A DNA stretch of 64,000 bases from an uncultured Saprospiraceae bacterium (GTDB lineage Bacteria; Bacteroidota; Bacteroidia; Chitinophagales; Saprospiraceae). The notes beneath the pieces were generated by a model. That model did not search any database. It saw nothing but the letters and a program-made list of their open reading frames with translations, and was not told where the DNA came from. Within the stretch, counting starts at the first letter, position 1, and each line of letters opens with the position of its first letter. A program made the position numbers and the translations under genes. Where the stretch lies: assembly GCA_938015435.1 (NCBI GenBank), contig CALLPN010000013.1, positions 248,001 through 312,000 on the forward strand, written 5' to 3'. This document shows, one piece after another, positions 43,549 to 53,089 of this stretch.

Positions 43549-44179
43549 AGAGTACGAAGAAATAATGAATTGGCTTAATGATCGAGTCGAATGTGTACTG
43601 AAGAAGTTTGGTAATCCCAAAAACACTTCGGTATTCTATAATGATATTTTGTCTTTTGAAATAGGCAAGTTATATCCACTAGTGTCTGGTTGTAATATAA
43701 AGTTGTCATTGAAGACTTATTTTGATTTTGAACTGACCTGTTATATGGATGAAAATGTAACTCTGTATCTGCACAATCACCCAGATTTCATAGAAGGGTT
43801 TGAAGCATTGTTGGGGTCATTTATTGATGAAGTGACTGGCAGAATTGTAAAGAAATTTGGTCGATATAGTTTCCCAATAGACACTCCTCATCAAATCAGA
43901 TCATTAGAGAAATCAGAAATAAAAATTAAAGGTAAACGAGTCAAAATATTAGGCATGAACTTACAATCATTTTTTAAAGATTACCCAGAAGCGAAACTCT
44001 TACAAGTAGGAGAAGACTTCTATTTATCAGCATTCGAAAAGCAAGCTAATCAGCAAGCTCGAATCAAGCAGCTAGAAGTGAAAACTATCACAGTAGCTGA
44101 CCTTCCTAAGGAAGACAAAAAGAAAAAGAACTCAGCTAATACAGCTGCCAATAATACTAATCAACAAAACAACTCATAA
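43538..44179 (+). CDS. Hypothetical phage structural protein
   Basis: 213 aa. Acidic N-terminal part, then a C-terminal Asn/Lys low-complexity tail (AANNTNQQNNS). Precedes the tail sheath gene (shared bases ATGATG-type overlap), matching the Mu gene 38 position. Not recognised. Confidence 0.5.
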   Translation: MRNKEYEEIMNWLNDRVECVLKKFGNPKNTSVFYNDILSFEIGKLYPLVSGCNIKLSLKTYFDFELTCYMDENVTLYLHNHPDFIEGFEALLGSFIDEVTGRIVKKFGRYSFPIDTPHQIRSLEKSEIKIKGKRVKILGMNLQSFFKDYPEAKLLQVGEDFYLSAFEKQANQQARIKQLEVKTITVADLPKEDKKKKNSANTAANNTNQQNNS

Positions 44180-45336
44180 TGCTCTCAAATGTAACTTTTG
44201 AAACTGTAGCTGGAGGTCTAGGTAGACTACCTGAAGGCAAAGATCATGTGTCTGCGATCATCATGGATACTACTAGTATCGGATCATGGCCCAACTCACT
44301 TGGTCATAGATATCTGAGTGTGGAGCAAGCTGAAGCAGATGGCATAGTAGAAGGTAATGCTACTTATGGCTTACTGAATTACTTCATCAGAGAGTTTTTC
44401 CGTATGTCAGGGCCATCAGAGCTATACATCATCAACAGCTCAGATGGGAACTATAATGCTGATGGCATAGTAGCACTTACTGGAGGTGAAGTAAGACAAG
44501 CATATGTATACAGTGCCACGGCTTATGCAGGAATAGCAGCTAAGGCCGCTGAGATTGTAACTCTATCTGATGCATTGGTAGCTAAGGAGTCACCATGTTA
44601 CTTTATCCTGTCAGTCAAAGATGAAACTACGGCTGTGACTACAGGGATACTAGATCTCAAAACGATCAATGAAGATGTAATATCAGTCATCAACTTTGGT
44701 GATGGATCTGGCAAAGGTAAAGCACTTGCTGAATCGCTAGGCGTAAAATATATACCAGCAGGCGCAACAGTCTTAGGTATGTACAGCCGCGCAGCTGTAC
44801 ACTTGAGTATTGCTTATGTGGCACAGTTTCCTATGGCAGATCTCACGGAGTTCAAAGAAGCTGTCTTTAGTGATGGTACGAGTGTAAGAGAAGCATCAGT
44901 AGCATTGCTTAATGATCTCGATGACAAAGGGTACATCTTCGCTAGAGTACACCAAGGCTTACCAGGTACTTATGTAAGTGATACGCATACCACAGCAGCA
45001 TTTACAAGTGATACTGTCTATGGTGAGCGTGTACGTACGATACAGAAAGCGAGAAGAGATCTCAGAGTGGTATTGCTGCCTGAGCTAAACGCTCCACTCA
45101 CAGTAGATGCTGAAGGTAAACTATCTCCAGATACAGCGAAGTACTTCGAAAACTTATGTAACCGTCCTCTCGACGCAATGCAAAATGCTGGTGAGCTATC
45201 AGGATTCTTAGTAATACTGGATCCAGAGCAAGATGTATTGACTACATCTAAACTCATCATACAAGTCAAGTTACAACCAAGAGGCGTAGCGAGACAGATC
45301 GCAGTTAACATAGGCTTTGCCGTAAGTGTAGCCTAA
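44179..45336 (+). CDS. Contractile tail sheath (DUF2586)
   Basis: 385 aa. LSNVTFETVAGGLGRLPEGKDHVSAI at the start and a C-terminal segment CNRPLDAMQNAGELSGFLVILDPEQDVLTTSKL plus QPRGVARQIAVNIGFAV match the DUF2586 sheath of Mu-like Bacteroidota phages. Shows the phage has a contractile (myovirus-like) tail. Confidence 0.82.
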   Translation: MLSNVTFETVAGGLGRLPEGKDHVSAIIMDTTSIGSWPNSLGHRYLSVEQAEADGIVEGNATYGLLNYFIREFFRMSGPSELYIINSSDGNYNADGIVALTGGEVRQAYVYSATAYAGIAAKAAEIVTLSDALVAKESPCYFILSVKDETTAVTTGILDLKTINEDVISVINFGDGSGKGKALAESLGVKYIPAGATVLGMYSRAAVHLSIAYVAQFPMADLTEFKEAVFSDGTSVREASVALLNDLDDKGYIFARVHQGLPGTYVSDTHTTAAFTSDTVYGERVRTIQKARRDLRVVLLPELNAPLTVDAEGKLSPDTAKYFENLCNRPLDAMQNAGELSGFLVILDPEQDVLTTSKLIIQVKLQPRGVARQIAVNIGFAVSVA

Positions 45337-46313
45337 TGAGAGCGATCATATACATATTACTCATACTTTCTTCATTGAGCCTAACGGCTCAGGTAAAGCC
45401 TAATGACTTTCCAGAAGAGATGAGTCCGAACAATGACAACTTTGAGCTGTACAGCCAGAAGAATGGCATCAATAAGAAAACGTCACTAGATGCAATGAAA
45501 GCTTATATCATCAATGGTATCAGTGGAGGATCTGGCAGCGCTGGACAGCAAGGCCCAAAGGGTGATAAAGGTGACAAGGGTGATGACGGTATAGGTATCG
45601 CTCAGAATCTGCAAAATGGAGGTAGACTAAATGATAGTATACAGGTGGTAAATATAAGTGGAGGCACAGGAGTATCGTTCAATATAGCTGATAAAGATAA
45701 TGATCCATATGGAGAGCTACAAGAATTTGAAATCGCAGCTAATGGTGACTGGTCACTGAGTGAAGGAGGAGGATCAGGTAGCTTATCGGAATTATTTCGA
45801 TTTAGTGATGACACTTTGTTTATGAATGGTGATACGATACTATTTGATAAGTATATCAATGATGTACCGGATAGCATGTATCAGTATACGATAGTAGATG
45901 GAACGACTACGGTAGAGATATGGGCAACTGGTGATAGTGTAACCATCTCAGAAAATCAATCAGGTGGCGAACTTACAATTACGATTCCTGATGATGTTGA
46001 ACTCAATAAAGTCAATGTCAAACTCACAGCAACATCTGTAGATAATGATAATAATTACTTCGTCTTATTTGATTACGAAGGATTACGGACATATAACACT
46101 GAGATGAGTAATCTCAATCTACCTAGTGTCTTGGTATCTAGCGCTGAGACAGCTTCTATGAGTCGTAATAGCCCAGTACTGTATAGCGCTGACGGTAATG
46201 CTGGAGTCGATGTCGGTATCAGTGCGTTTTCTGGAGGTGACGGCAGTGATCTAGAGATCTCTGTGATTGACTTCTTATTGGCCTCCAACCAATTTATCAC
46301 ATTCAAATTTTGA
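45336..46313 (+). CDS. Exported protein with short collagen-like stretch
   Basis: 325 aa. Signal peptide (AIIYILLILSSLSLTAQ), then a short collagen-like run (GPKGDKGDKGDDG, around 71-83), then beta-rich sequence. Encoded inside the tail block, between sheath and the next collagen-like gene, and overlaps that gene by 4 bases. An exported adhesin or tail fibre with an odd N-terminus; not resolved. Confidence 0.6.
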   Translation: MRAIIYILLILSSLSLTAQVKPNDFPEEMSPNNDNFELYSQKNGINKKTSLDAMKAYIINGISGGSGSAGQQGPKGDKGDKGDDGIGIAQNLQNGGRLNDSIQVVNISGGTGVSFNIADKDNDPYGELQEFEIAANGDWSLSEGGGSGSLSELFRFSDDTLFMNGDTILFDKYINDVPDSMYQYTIVDGTTTVEIWATGDSVTISENQSGGELTITIPDDVELNKVNVKLTATSVDNDNNYFVLFDYEGLRTYNTEMSNLNLPSVLVSSAETASMSRNSPVLYSADGNAGVDVGISAFSGGDGSDLEISVIDFLLASNQFITFKF

Positions 46314-49300
46314 TAATGAGAATCAAATTAATAGTGCTTTTTGCACTTATCGCAAATCTTAGTATATCACAGACTGTCATTCCGCTTCCTGGTTTCCAAG
46401 CTACGCTAAACGAGTTTCCTATGGTTGCCGATGACACTGTGATCATTGCTACATTTTTGATTTCTGACTATAGTAATCAGTACTCAGGATTAGATCTTGA
46501 AGATAGAGAAGATCTAGTAGTATGGCGAAACTGCCAGCGATACGAAGTAATGGAAATCACAGAGCTATATGCAAGTGAAATCACTGTAAAGCTTAATAAA
46601 TCAGGTAACAAAAATCTAAGACCTGGTGTATGTGCGCTACTCGCAGAGACCAGTAATGAAAAGGTATCACACTTGATATCAGGCATCACAGATAGTGATA
46701 AGCAATGTATAGATAGTTACTATAGGCCAAGGCAATCCCAATCGATAGAGATGGATAGTACTTGTTGCAATGAAACTATAGATACTATTATGCTCGATAA
46801 TCAAGGCTTTATCACGATTGTCGAGGCTGGGGATACAGTTACATTAGATGCTAGAAGGTTATATCAAAACTACAGTTGGATTTGGAATACTAATACTGGC
46901 GACTTAAATGTTTCAACAAGAAGTCTTGATGGAGCAGTTACAACAATAACAGGCTTTCTCAAACCAAGAATAACTACCGTAAATAGTACGTCATCAGGAC
47001 GATATATAATTAGTCAGCCAAATGGTGAAGCATGGGAAACTGATGAAAGTACAACTGTTTCTATCATAGATGTACGCAATAGATTAAGATTAGAATCAGT
47101 CAATGACACGGTCAATAGACTATTCATTGATTTTAATGCTGGTCTTTTTGGTTATCAAGAAAATAACAGCATTGACATTCCATTATCTCAAGGACCACAA
47201 GGAACCAACGGTGCAGATGGCGCTGTAGGTCCACAAGGAATACAAGGAGTAGCAGGTAATGATGGAGCAGATGGTGCGGATGGCGCTATAGGTCCGCAAG
47301 GAATACAAGGAGTAGCAGGTAATGATGGAGCAGACGGTGCAGATGGCGCTGTAGGTCCACAAGGAATACAGGGAGTAGCAGGTAATGATGGAGCAGATGG
47401 TGCAGATGGCGCTGTAGGTCCACAAGGAATACAAGGAGTATCAGGTAATGATGGAGCAGATGGTGCGGATGGCGCTATAGGTCCACAAGGAATACAAGGA
47501 GTAGCAGGTAATGATGGAGCAGATGGTGCAGATGGCGTGGGACTGCCAGATAGTAAATGGAATGGAACAGATGGTAGTAGTACAGCGATTGCAAGCAGAA
47601 CTGGAAATACAGGTTTCAACGAAGCTAATCCAGTTTATCCGCTTATAGTAAAAGAAAAAGCGGGATCTGGAAATGGTGCAGGGATAGCATATATTGGAAC
47701 AAGTGGTAGTAATAATGGAATAAATGTAAAAAAACCAACTTCATCTAATCCTCAATCAGTAGACATATATGGACCTGCTAGATTTTGGAATGGAAGTCAA
47801 GGTAATGCAGGATTTATAGATGCTAGTGGTAGTTATGGAGGTGCTAAGACATTATGGGGCCATGATAATAATGCTAATGCTCAAGGGTGGGTAGATTATA
47901 GTAATTGGGATACGGATAAGACTGATGACTTTTCAGGTGATTTTCTAGATCTTTTCAATGTACCTGATAACATTGGGAGTAATTGGGCTCGAAATGGTAA
48001 TTCTCTTAATTATTTGCCTGGATCTGTGGCAATAGGCACAACTTCCACCGCTGCTAAGCTATACGTCAATAATGATGTTAATGGATCTACAGCTCCAGCT
48101 ATAATAGGTAAATCTCCAAGGTCTGATTCATTTGGTAAAGTTTTTCAATTGTACAATGGGAATTCTACAGAGGTTTTTGCTGTATCATCCGACGGCGTTG
48201 TCAATTTTAAGCGAGCTATTGTTCAAGATCACTTAGCTAATGTTGGTCTCTATGGTTATCCAGGCGGTAGTTTCAATTTATTTAAAAATAGGACGATTTA
48301 TGAAAATTTTGCGCTATATATAAAACCTACAAGTGATACTTATAGATTCAGAATCTCTAACGAAGGTGAGTATTACAATTTTCAATCAGTTTATGGTGCT
48401 CTTAGTTCTTCTAGTGGAACGAATGTAAATTCTATCATGGCACTGCATGGTGACGGCAAAGTTGGATTTAATGATACGACACCATCTTATACAGTAGATG
48501 TCAATGGAGACTTTCGAGTAGTTGATGTTACTGGAGGAACTGCCACACATTCAGCTTATTTTGATAGTCAAAAGCAATTGATAAGAGGTCCATTGATCAC
48601 ACAATCTCCAGCATTATGGGCACAAGGCTCAGGCAATCACATATTTCGTAATGCCACTGGTGGTAATATTGGAATGGGCACAAGTACACCACAATATTTA
48701 TTGCATTTAGCAGGTGGTTCATTTTATCTAGATGGCACAAATGTTAGAGACAAGAATGCATCCACAGGAACATTTGGTCAAAAAATGACCCCCGATCCAT
48801 CAGGAATAGGTGTGATATGGTCTGCTGATCTAGATAATCAAGACCCCACACTGAATGGCAATGAAATATCACTGACAGGTGGAACTACTCCCATAAATAT
48901 AACAAGATCTATCGCTAAAATAAACAACACTAATAACCAATCAATTGGCGCGGGAACAACATTTATTGATTATGATGTGATAGAGATAGACAATGGAGAA
49001 TTAACTCCAAGCACAACCTTTAACCGTATAGTAAGCCTTACTGGAGCTGCTGACCCATATTATCATTGCATCGCTAATACAGTAGTTTCTGGTGATGCAG
49101 GGGCTCGATTCATAATAAGAATGGAGGATAGTGGTGTAACTGTTTTTGACAGTCATAATGAATTGCCTTCCGATGGAACAATGACTGTTAGCTTTTCAAC
49201 ATTAATTGGAGAAGACATTAATCTAAGGTTAAAAATCGTGAATTTAACAATAGATGGATCTGCACAAGTGGACAATATAGAGCAGAAAAGTTCACTAGAA

Positions 49301-49315
49301 GTAATCAAATTATAA
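46310..49315 (+). CDS. Large exported collagen-like fibre/adhesin protein
   Basis: 1001 aa. Signal peptide (IKLIVLFALIANLSISQ), an N-terminal beta domain with several Cys pairs, then five Gly-X-Y repeats of 21 residues (GPQGIQGVAGND unit), then a long tail-fibre-like part (IGT..P and DVNGDF repeats). Collagen-like triple helices are common in tail fibres and in secreted adhesins. Inside the tail operon but predicted exported. A S74 peptidase was not recognised at the end. Confidence 0.65.
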   Translation: MIMRIKLIVLFALIANLSISQTVIPLPGFQATLNEFPMVADDTVIIATFLISDYSNQYSGLDLEDREDLVVWRNCQRYEVMEITELYASEITVKLNKSGNKNLRPGVCALLAETSNEKVSHLISGITDSDKQCIDSYYRPRQSQSIEMDSTCCNETIDTIMLDNQGFITIVEAGDTVTLDARRLYQNYSWIWNTNTGDLNVSTRSLDGAVTTITGFLKPRITTVNSTSSGRYIISQPNGEAWETDESTTVSIIDVRNRLRLESVNDTVNRLFIDFNAGLFGYQENNSIDIPLSQGPQGTNGADGAVGPQGIQGVAGNDGADGADGAIGPQGIQGVAGNDGADGADGAVGPQGIQGVAGNDGADGADGAVGPQGIQGVSGNDGADGADGAIGPQGIQGVAGNDGADGADGVGLPDSKWNGTDGSSTAIASRTGNTGFNEANPVYPLIVKEKAGSGNGAGIAYIGTSGSNNGINVKKPTSSNPQSVDIYGPARFWNGSQGNAGFIDASGSYGGAKTLWGHDNNANAQGWVDYSNWDTDKTDDFSGDFLDLFNVPDNIGSNWARNGNSLNYLPGSVAIGTTSTAAKLYVNNDVNGSTAPAIIGKSPRSDSFGKVFQLYNGNSTEVFAVSSDGVVNFKRAIVQDHLANVGLYGYPGGSFNLFKNRTIYENFALYIKPTSDTYRFRISNEGEYYNFQSVYGALSSSSGTNVNSIMALHGDGKVGFNDTTPSYTVDVNGDFRVVDVTGGTATHSAYFDSQKQLIRGPLITQSPALWAQGSGNHIFRNATGGNIGMGTSTPQYLLHLAGGSFYLDGTNVRDKNASTGTFGQKMTPDPSGIGVIWSADLDNQDPTLNGNEISLTGGTTPINITRSIAKINNTNNQSIGAGTTFIDYDVIEIDNGELTPSTTFNRIVSLTGAADPYYHCIANTVVSGDAGARFIIRMEDSGVTVFDSHNELPSDGTMTVSFSTLIGEDINLRLKIVNLTIDGSAQVDNIEQKSSLEVIKL
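47228..47539 (+). repeat. Five tandem 63-bp repeats in the collagen-like gene
   Basis: Copies start at 47228, 47291, 47354, 47417 and 47480, near identical in DNA, with only a few base changes. Encodes the Gly-X-Y segment. Copy number could vary by slippage in multiples of 21 residues without changing the frame. Confidence 0.85.
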
Positions 49316-49334
49316 TCAATCAACATAAATAATC

Positions 49335-49754
49335 ATGGCAAAACCATTAATAAACGGAGAAGCATATTCATGGAGTAGAATAGTCAATAATGCTATGGGT
49401 AGAGCTGTAGTGGGTATAGATAAGATTAGCTACAAAGAAGTAGAAGATAAGCAAAATAATTATGGTGCAGGGCAGCATCCTGTAAGTCGATCTGCTGGAC
49501 AGATTACACCAGAAGGTTCTGTAAGTCTTCACATGGTAGAACTCGAAGCATTGGTAGCGTTATCTCCTACAGGGAGACTACAAGATATTCCTCCGTTCGA
49601 TTGGGTAGTTAGCTTTCAACCTAAGCAAGGAAAGTTGGTAAATCATACGCTTCATAACGTAGAATTTTTAGAAAACTCAAGGGATCTAGAAAAAGGGAGT
49701 GGACTTATATCTCAAGACATTCCTTTCATCATATCTCACATTAGCTGGAGATAA
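49335..49754 (+). CDS. Phage tail tube protein (Mu gpM-like)
   Basis: 139 aa. MAKPLINGEAYSWSRI, then GRAVVGIDKISYKEVEDKQNNYGAGQHPV, then HTLHNVEFLENSRDL: the pattern of phage tail tube proteins of Mu-like Bacteroidota phages. Forms the inner tube. Confidence 0.8.
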   Translation: MAKPLINGEAYSWSRIVNNAMGRAVVGIDKISYKEVEDKQNNYGAGQHPVSRSAGQITPEGSVSLHMVELEALVALSPTGRLQDIPPFDWVVSFQPKQGKLVNHTLHNVEFLENSRDLEKGSGLISQDIPFIISHISWR

Positions 49755-49793
49755 AAATAGTAATCAATTAATCATCATATAATTCATTAAGCA

Positions 49794-50117
49794 ATGGACC
49801 AAATTGTCGCTGGAGGGCTTACTCAAAAAATGATTGATGCCCTGAAAAAAGAGCATGGACCGCTAACATTAGTATCATTATTAATCAATGGTGTAAAAGA
49901 GCATTGGTGGTTTAAAAATCCTGATATGAATGCTATGTCAGCATCAGCTGCTTCATCATCTAGCTCAAGTATGTTTGATGGTATGAAGGTCATATTTGAA
50001 AACTGTCTAGTCAAAGGCGATGCTACTGCTGTAGATGATGTAAACAAATACAGCTCTATAGCGCCACGTCTCAATGATCTAGTAGAGATCCACGATAGTG
50101 AAGTAAAAAACTTCTAA
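49794..50117 (+). CDS. Tail assembly chaperone, short form (G-like)
   Basis: 107 aa. MDQIVAGGLTQKMIDALKKEHGPL, then a Ser-rich linker (SASAASSSSSS). It sits between the tube and tape measure, the place of the tail assembly chaperone (lambda gpG, Mu gp41). The last codons GTA AAA AAC TTC TAA contain the slippery site A AAA AAC. Confidence 0.78.
   Translation: MDQIVAGGLTQKMIDALKKEHGPLTLVSLLINGVKEHWWFKNPDMNAMSASAASSSSSSMFDGMKVIFENCLVKGDATAVDDVNKYSSIAPRLNDLVEIHDSEVKNF
50105..50111 (+). promoter_or_regulatory. -1 frameshift slippery site A AAA AAC
   Basis: Canonical X XXY YYZ heptamer in the correct frame. A 6-nt spacer follows, then the perfect hairpin GCCGTA-CCGAGA-TACGGC (50118-50135). The zero-frame stop comes one codon later. 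Confidence 0.85.
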
Positions 50118-50299
50118 GCCGTACCGAGATACGGCAATCAACAGCTAATCAATATCAGATCGGAAATGCTCTGATTAGATTCCATTATAACACAGAACCT
50201 GAAAGACTTACCGCTGAAGAGTGGGCAAGATCTGTCAACGAGATCATTTACTGTCTAGAACAGGAACGACAACGAATAGCAAGTATTTTTTCATCCTAA
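50108..50299 (+). CDS. Tail chaperone frameshift extension (GT-like)
   Basis: Open in the -1 frame from the slippery site to a TAA at 50297 (62 codons: LLSRTEIRQS onward, then ERLTAEEWARSVNEIIYCLE). It has no start codon of its own, so it is made only by frameshifting and yields a longer chaperone of about 169 aa from 49794. In lambda the equivalent gpGT is made by a -1 shift and both forms help assemble the tail around the tape measure. Confidence 0.85.
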   Translation, partial: KLLSRTEIRQSTANQYQIGNALIRFHYNTEPERLTAEEWARSVNEIIYCLEQERQRIASIFSS

Positions 50300-50312
50300 A
50301 AATAATATACCA

Positions 50313-50693
50313 ATGGCAACTAAATTAATGTTACCACTAGAAGCAAAAAGAGCGCTCGAAAGAGTTCTCAAATTAGGCTCTACTATCATCGATATGTCAG
50401 CTGATGGATTTTCAAAATCAGAATGGTTTCAGTTAGCTCTAACGAGTCCAACTATACCATCAATAGTATCTGATGCTGAGGCAGGTTTTAAAGCGCTAAA
50501 AAGCTTTAATCCAGAAGTTTCGCAAGCGATCAAAGACGAGTTTAAGATTAAGTTTGATATCAAGAACGATAAGCTAGAAGCTAGAATCGAGAAGGTAATA
50601 GACTTACTCGCCAGAACTCATAAAGTAGCATTAGACGCTACCGAAATCGCTCAGGAAGCGATCGCACTGTATGACGAAATCAAAGCTGCATAA
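50313..50693 (+). CDS. Hypothetical phage protein before the tape measure
   Basis: 126 aa, helical (LEAKRALERVLKLGSTIID), with a coiled C-terminus (KLEARIEKVIDLLARTHKV). Lies between the chaperone extension and the tape measure. No family recognised. Confidence 0.55.
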   Translation: MATKLMLPLEAKRALERVLKLGSTIIDMSADGFSKSEWFQLALTSPTIPSIVSDAEAGFKALKSFNPEVSQAIKDEFKIKFDIKNDKLEARIEKVIDLLARTHKVALDATEIAQEAIALYDEIKAA

Positions 50694-50699
50694 TAGCTA

Positions 50700-52481
50700 A
50701 TGTCCTACGAAGTTCAATATAAAATAGAAGCGATAGATCGGATATCTAAGGTATTCCGATCGATCCATTCTCTTGATGTGAAAACAGAAAAGGGAGTGGC
50801 GAAGCTGAATACTACATTGAACAAAACAAGTAGACAGGGTGGTATTTCACTCAATAGATTGAAGTCTAATTTTATTTCTTTAGAAAAAAGAGTAGATCGA
50901 ATACCAAAAAAGATAGCTAACGGTTTTAGCAAAATGGCCGATGGATTAGGTCCAATCGGTTCAAAGATAGCGGGTATTTTTGCGCTGCATACTATCAAAG
51001 AATTTACTTTAGGCACAATCAATGCTGCTAGTGATTTGAATGAAGCTACGAGTTTCGCTCAGGTCCAATTTGGTAAGAATTTCCAAATGGTAAGTAAATT
51101 TGCTAAGAGTGCAGCTGATGATATTGGATTAAGTGAAGCTGCTGCATTTCAAGCCACAAGTAAGTTTGCAGATTTATTTGGCAATGTAGGGTTCAATGGA
51201 CTTGATACTGCTGATATGTCTATTGGTATCACCAAATTAGTGTCTGATATTGCTAGTGCAAAAGACATGGATCTCTCAACAGTTTCGGCATCGCTATTTA
51301 GTGGACTGACTGGTGAGTCACAGGCATTGAAAGGATTGGGTATTGTTATTAATGATACTTACCTTAAGAATAAGGCTTTGGAGATGGGATTGATTAGTAA
51401 TACTAAAAATGCGCTGAGTCCTCAGATCAAAGTAATGGCCACTTATGCCGCTATCATGGATAAGACTCAAAAGGTGCAGGGTGACTTTGCTAGGACAAGT
51501 GATAGCTTTGCCAATCAACAGAGAATATCAATAGCCAATTGGAATGAGATATCTGCTACTGTAGGAAAGGTATTTTTGCCATATGCTCTCAAGGCTCAAG
51601 AGTGGGGTCTCAATGCAATGAATTGGATACAAGCCAATGATGAGAAAATCAAGAGCTGGGGATCAAGTATATTATCCGCTGCCAAGTGGCTAGGTGGGTT
51701 CTATACAGTGCTTAAGGTTACTACTACAGGTTTTATGATATACGACGCTGTAGTTGCTGGAGGTGGTATTTTATCTTTTATACGTAATTCTAACATTGCG
51801 AGGGCTAGTACTTTATTATTTAATGGTGTGCTAGGTATTGCAAAACTAGGAATGATCGCATTTAATCTTGTTGTAAGCCTCAACCCATTTGCGTGGATCG
51901 GAATAGCTATAGGAGGTATTGTTCTATTATACCAAAATTGGGATAGTGTCAAACAAAAATTAGGTGTCATTTGGCAAGCTTTTGCAGTCAATCCATTTAA
52001 TTGGATGATCGAATTTATGGATAAGCGAATCCCTGGCTTTGCTAAGGCATTTGAGATGATGTGGAGTAAGGTTAAAAATATGTTTAGCGATGGGTTGGGT
52101 TGGATAAAAGAGAAGCTAGGACAGTTTGCGAGTTGGTTAGGGCTTGATGATTTATTCAATTTTTCAGTCACTCCTGAGTATAATATACCAAAGGGAGGTA
52201 AAAGGAATTATGGCAAATCGAAAGAAGGTAGTTCTGGAGTATTAGGTATAAATAGTGGTCTAAGTAAACCTGAAAAAAATACAAAATCACCAATAAAAGA
52301 GCGTATGGCTGGCCTAGTAGAGGGCGGTGGTAAGCAGATCAAAAACATTACTATCACTATAGATAAGTTGGTAGAGAGCTTGATCATACAGACTCAAACA
52401 GTAGGTATGAGCAATGCGCAAGTAAAAGCTGAAATGTCAAGAGTATTAATGTCTGCTGTTAACGATTCAAATTACCAATAA
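50700..52481 (+). CDS. Tape measure protein
   Basis: 593 aa. Helical N-terminus (YKIEAIDRISKVFRSIHSL), then hydrophobic helices in the middle (LSFIRNSNIARASTLLFNGVL, LVVSLNPFAWIGIAIGGIVLLY) and a C-terminal helical part. The longest rightward helical gene after the chaperone, as expected. Rather short; in a tail of this type the length would set a short sheath (inferred). Confidence 0.8.
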   Translation: MSYEVQYKIEAIDRISKVFRSIHSLDVKTEKGVAKLNTTLNKTSRQGGISLNRLKSNFISLEKRVDRIPKKIANGFSKMADGLGPIGSKIAGIFALHTIKEFTLGTINAASDLNEATSFAQVQFGKNFQMVSKFAKSAADDIGLSEAAAFQATSKFADLFGNVGFNGLDTADMSIGITKLVSDIASAKDMDLSTVSASLFSGLTGESQALKGLGIVINDTYLKNKALEMGLISNTKNALSPQIKVMATYAAIMDKTQKVQGDFARTSDSFANQQRISIANWNEISATVGKVFLPYALKAQEWGLNAMNWIQANDEKIKSWGSSILSAAKWLGGFYTVLKVTTTGFMIYDAVVAGGGILSFIRNSNIARASTLLFNGVLGIAKLGMIAFNLVVSLNPFAWIGIAIGGIVLLYQNWDSVKQKLGVIWQAFAVNPFNWMIEFMDKRIPGFAKAFEMMWSKVKNMFSDGLGWIKEKLGQFASWLGLDDLFNFSVTPEYNIPKGGKRNYGKSKEGSSGVLGINSGLSKPEKNTKSPIKERMAGLVEGGGKQIKNITITIDKLVESLIIQTQTVGMSNAQVKAEMSRVLMSAVNDSNYQ

Positions 52482-53089
52482 TGCCTGGAGGATTCGGAGC
52501 GCTAGACACAAGAGATTACTTACTGCAACAGTATGGCTTAAAGTCGCTGGAGATTAAAGACTACAAGTCTACAGGAGAGCCACTGAAGACAGGAATCACA
52601 GATGATAGACCTCAGCTTGTGTTACCTGAGTCGGAGCAATTTAGCATTAACCCTGATCAGAAGTCGATGTTGGGTACACCTGTGTTTTGTGACTTAAAGA
52701 TCAAGTATGGAAATTTAGAGTTGTATTTGGATACCGTCATAATAGAAATATCTCAGAGTGTAATAATTAAGAAGACAACATTGCCTGGTCGAAAAGGTAC
52801 AGTTAAAGAGTATATAACTCAGGGAGATTGGATTGCGGATATCAAAGGAGCAATAGTAAGTGGAGATAAAAGCTTTCCAGAAGATCAATCCAGATTGTTT
52901 AAATCACTCATAGATATTCCTGATGCACTAGAAGTTATAAGTCCATTTTTGCAATTGTATGAAATTTATTCCATTGTTATTGAGGATAAGAAAATTCCAT
53001 CTCCATCTATAGATACACAAACATTTCAATTGTCATGTCTATCAGATACACCACTAGAACTACTCGAAGATGATCAGACTATCGGCTAA
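52481..53089 (+). CDS. DUF6046-like tail/baseplate protein
   Basis: 202 aa. GTPVFCDLKIKYGNLELYLDTVIIEISQSVIIKKTTLPGRKGTVKEYITQGDW fits DUF6046 of Bacteroidota phages (tentative). It is followed by the hub gene, which overlaps it, and may link tape measure and baseplate like Mu gpN. Confidence 0.6.
   Translation: MPGGFGALDTRDYLLQQYGLKSLEIKDYKSTGEPLKTGITDDRPQLVLPESEQFSINPDQKSMLGTPVFCDLKIKYGNLELYLDTVIIEISQSVIIKKTTLPGRKGTVKEYITQGDWIADIKGAIVSGDKSFPEDQSRLFKSLIDIPDALEVISPFLQLYEIYSIVIEDKKIPSPSIDTQTFQLSCLSDTPLELLEDDQTIG

Noticed and set aside
47228..47539. CRISPR array
   Set aside because: Units are contiguous coding repeats without unique spacers.
47183..47619. Long reverse-strand open frames over the collagen-like repeats
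   Set aside because: They are periodic products of the 63-bp repeats and the frame of the forward gene.
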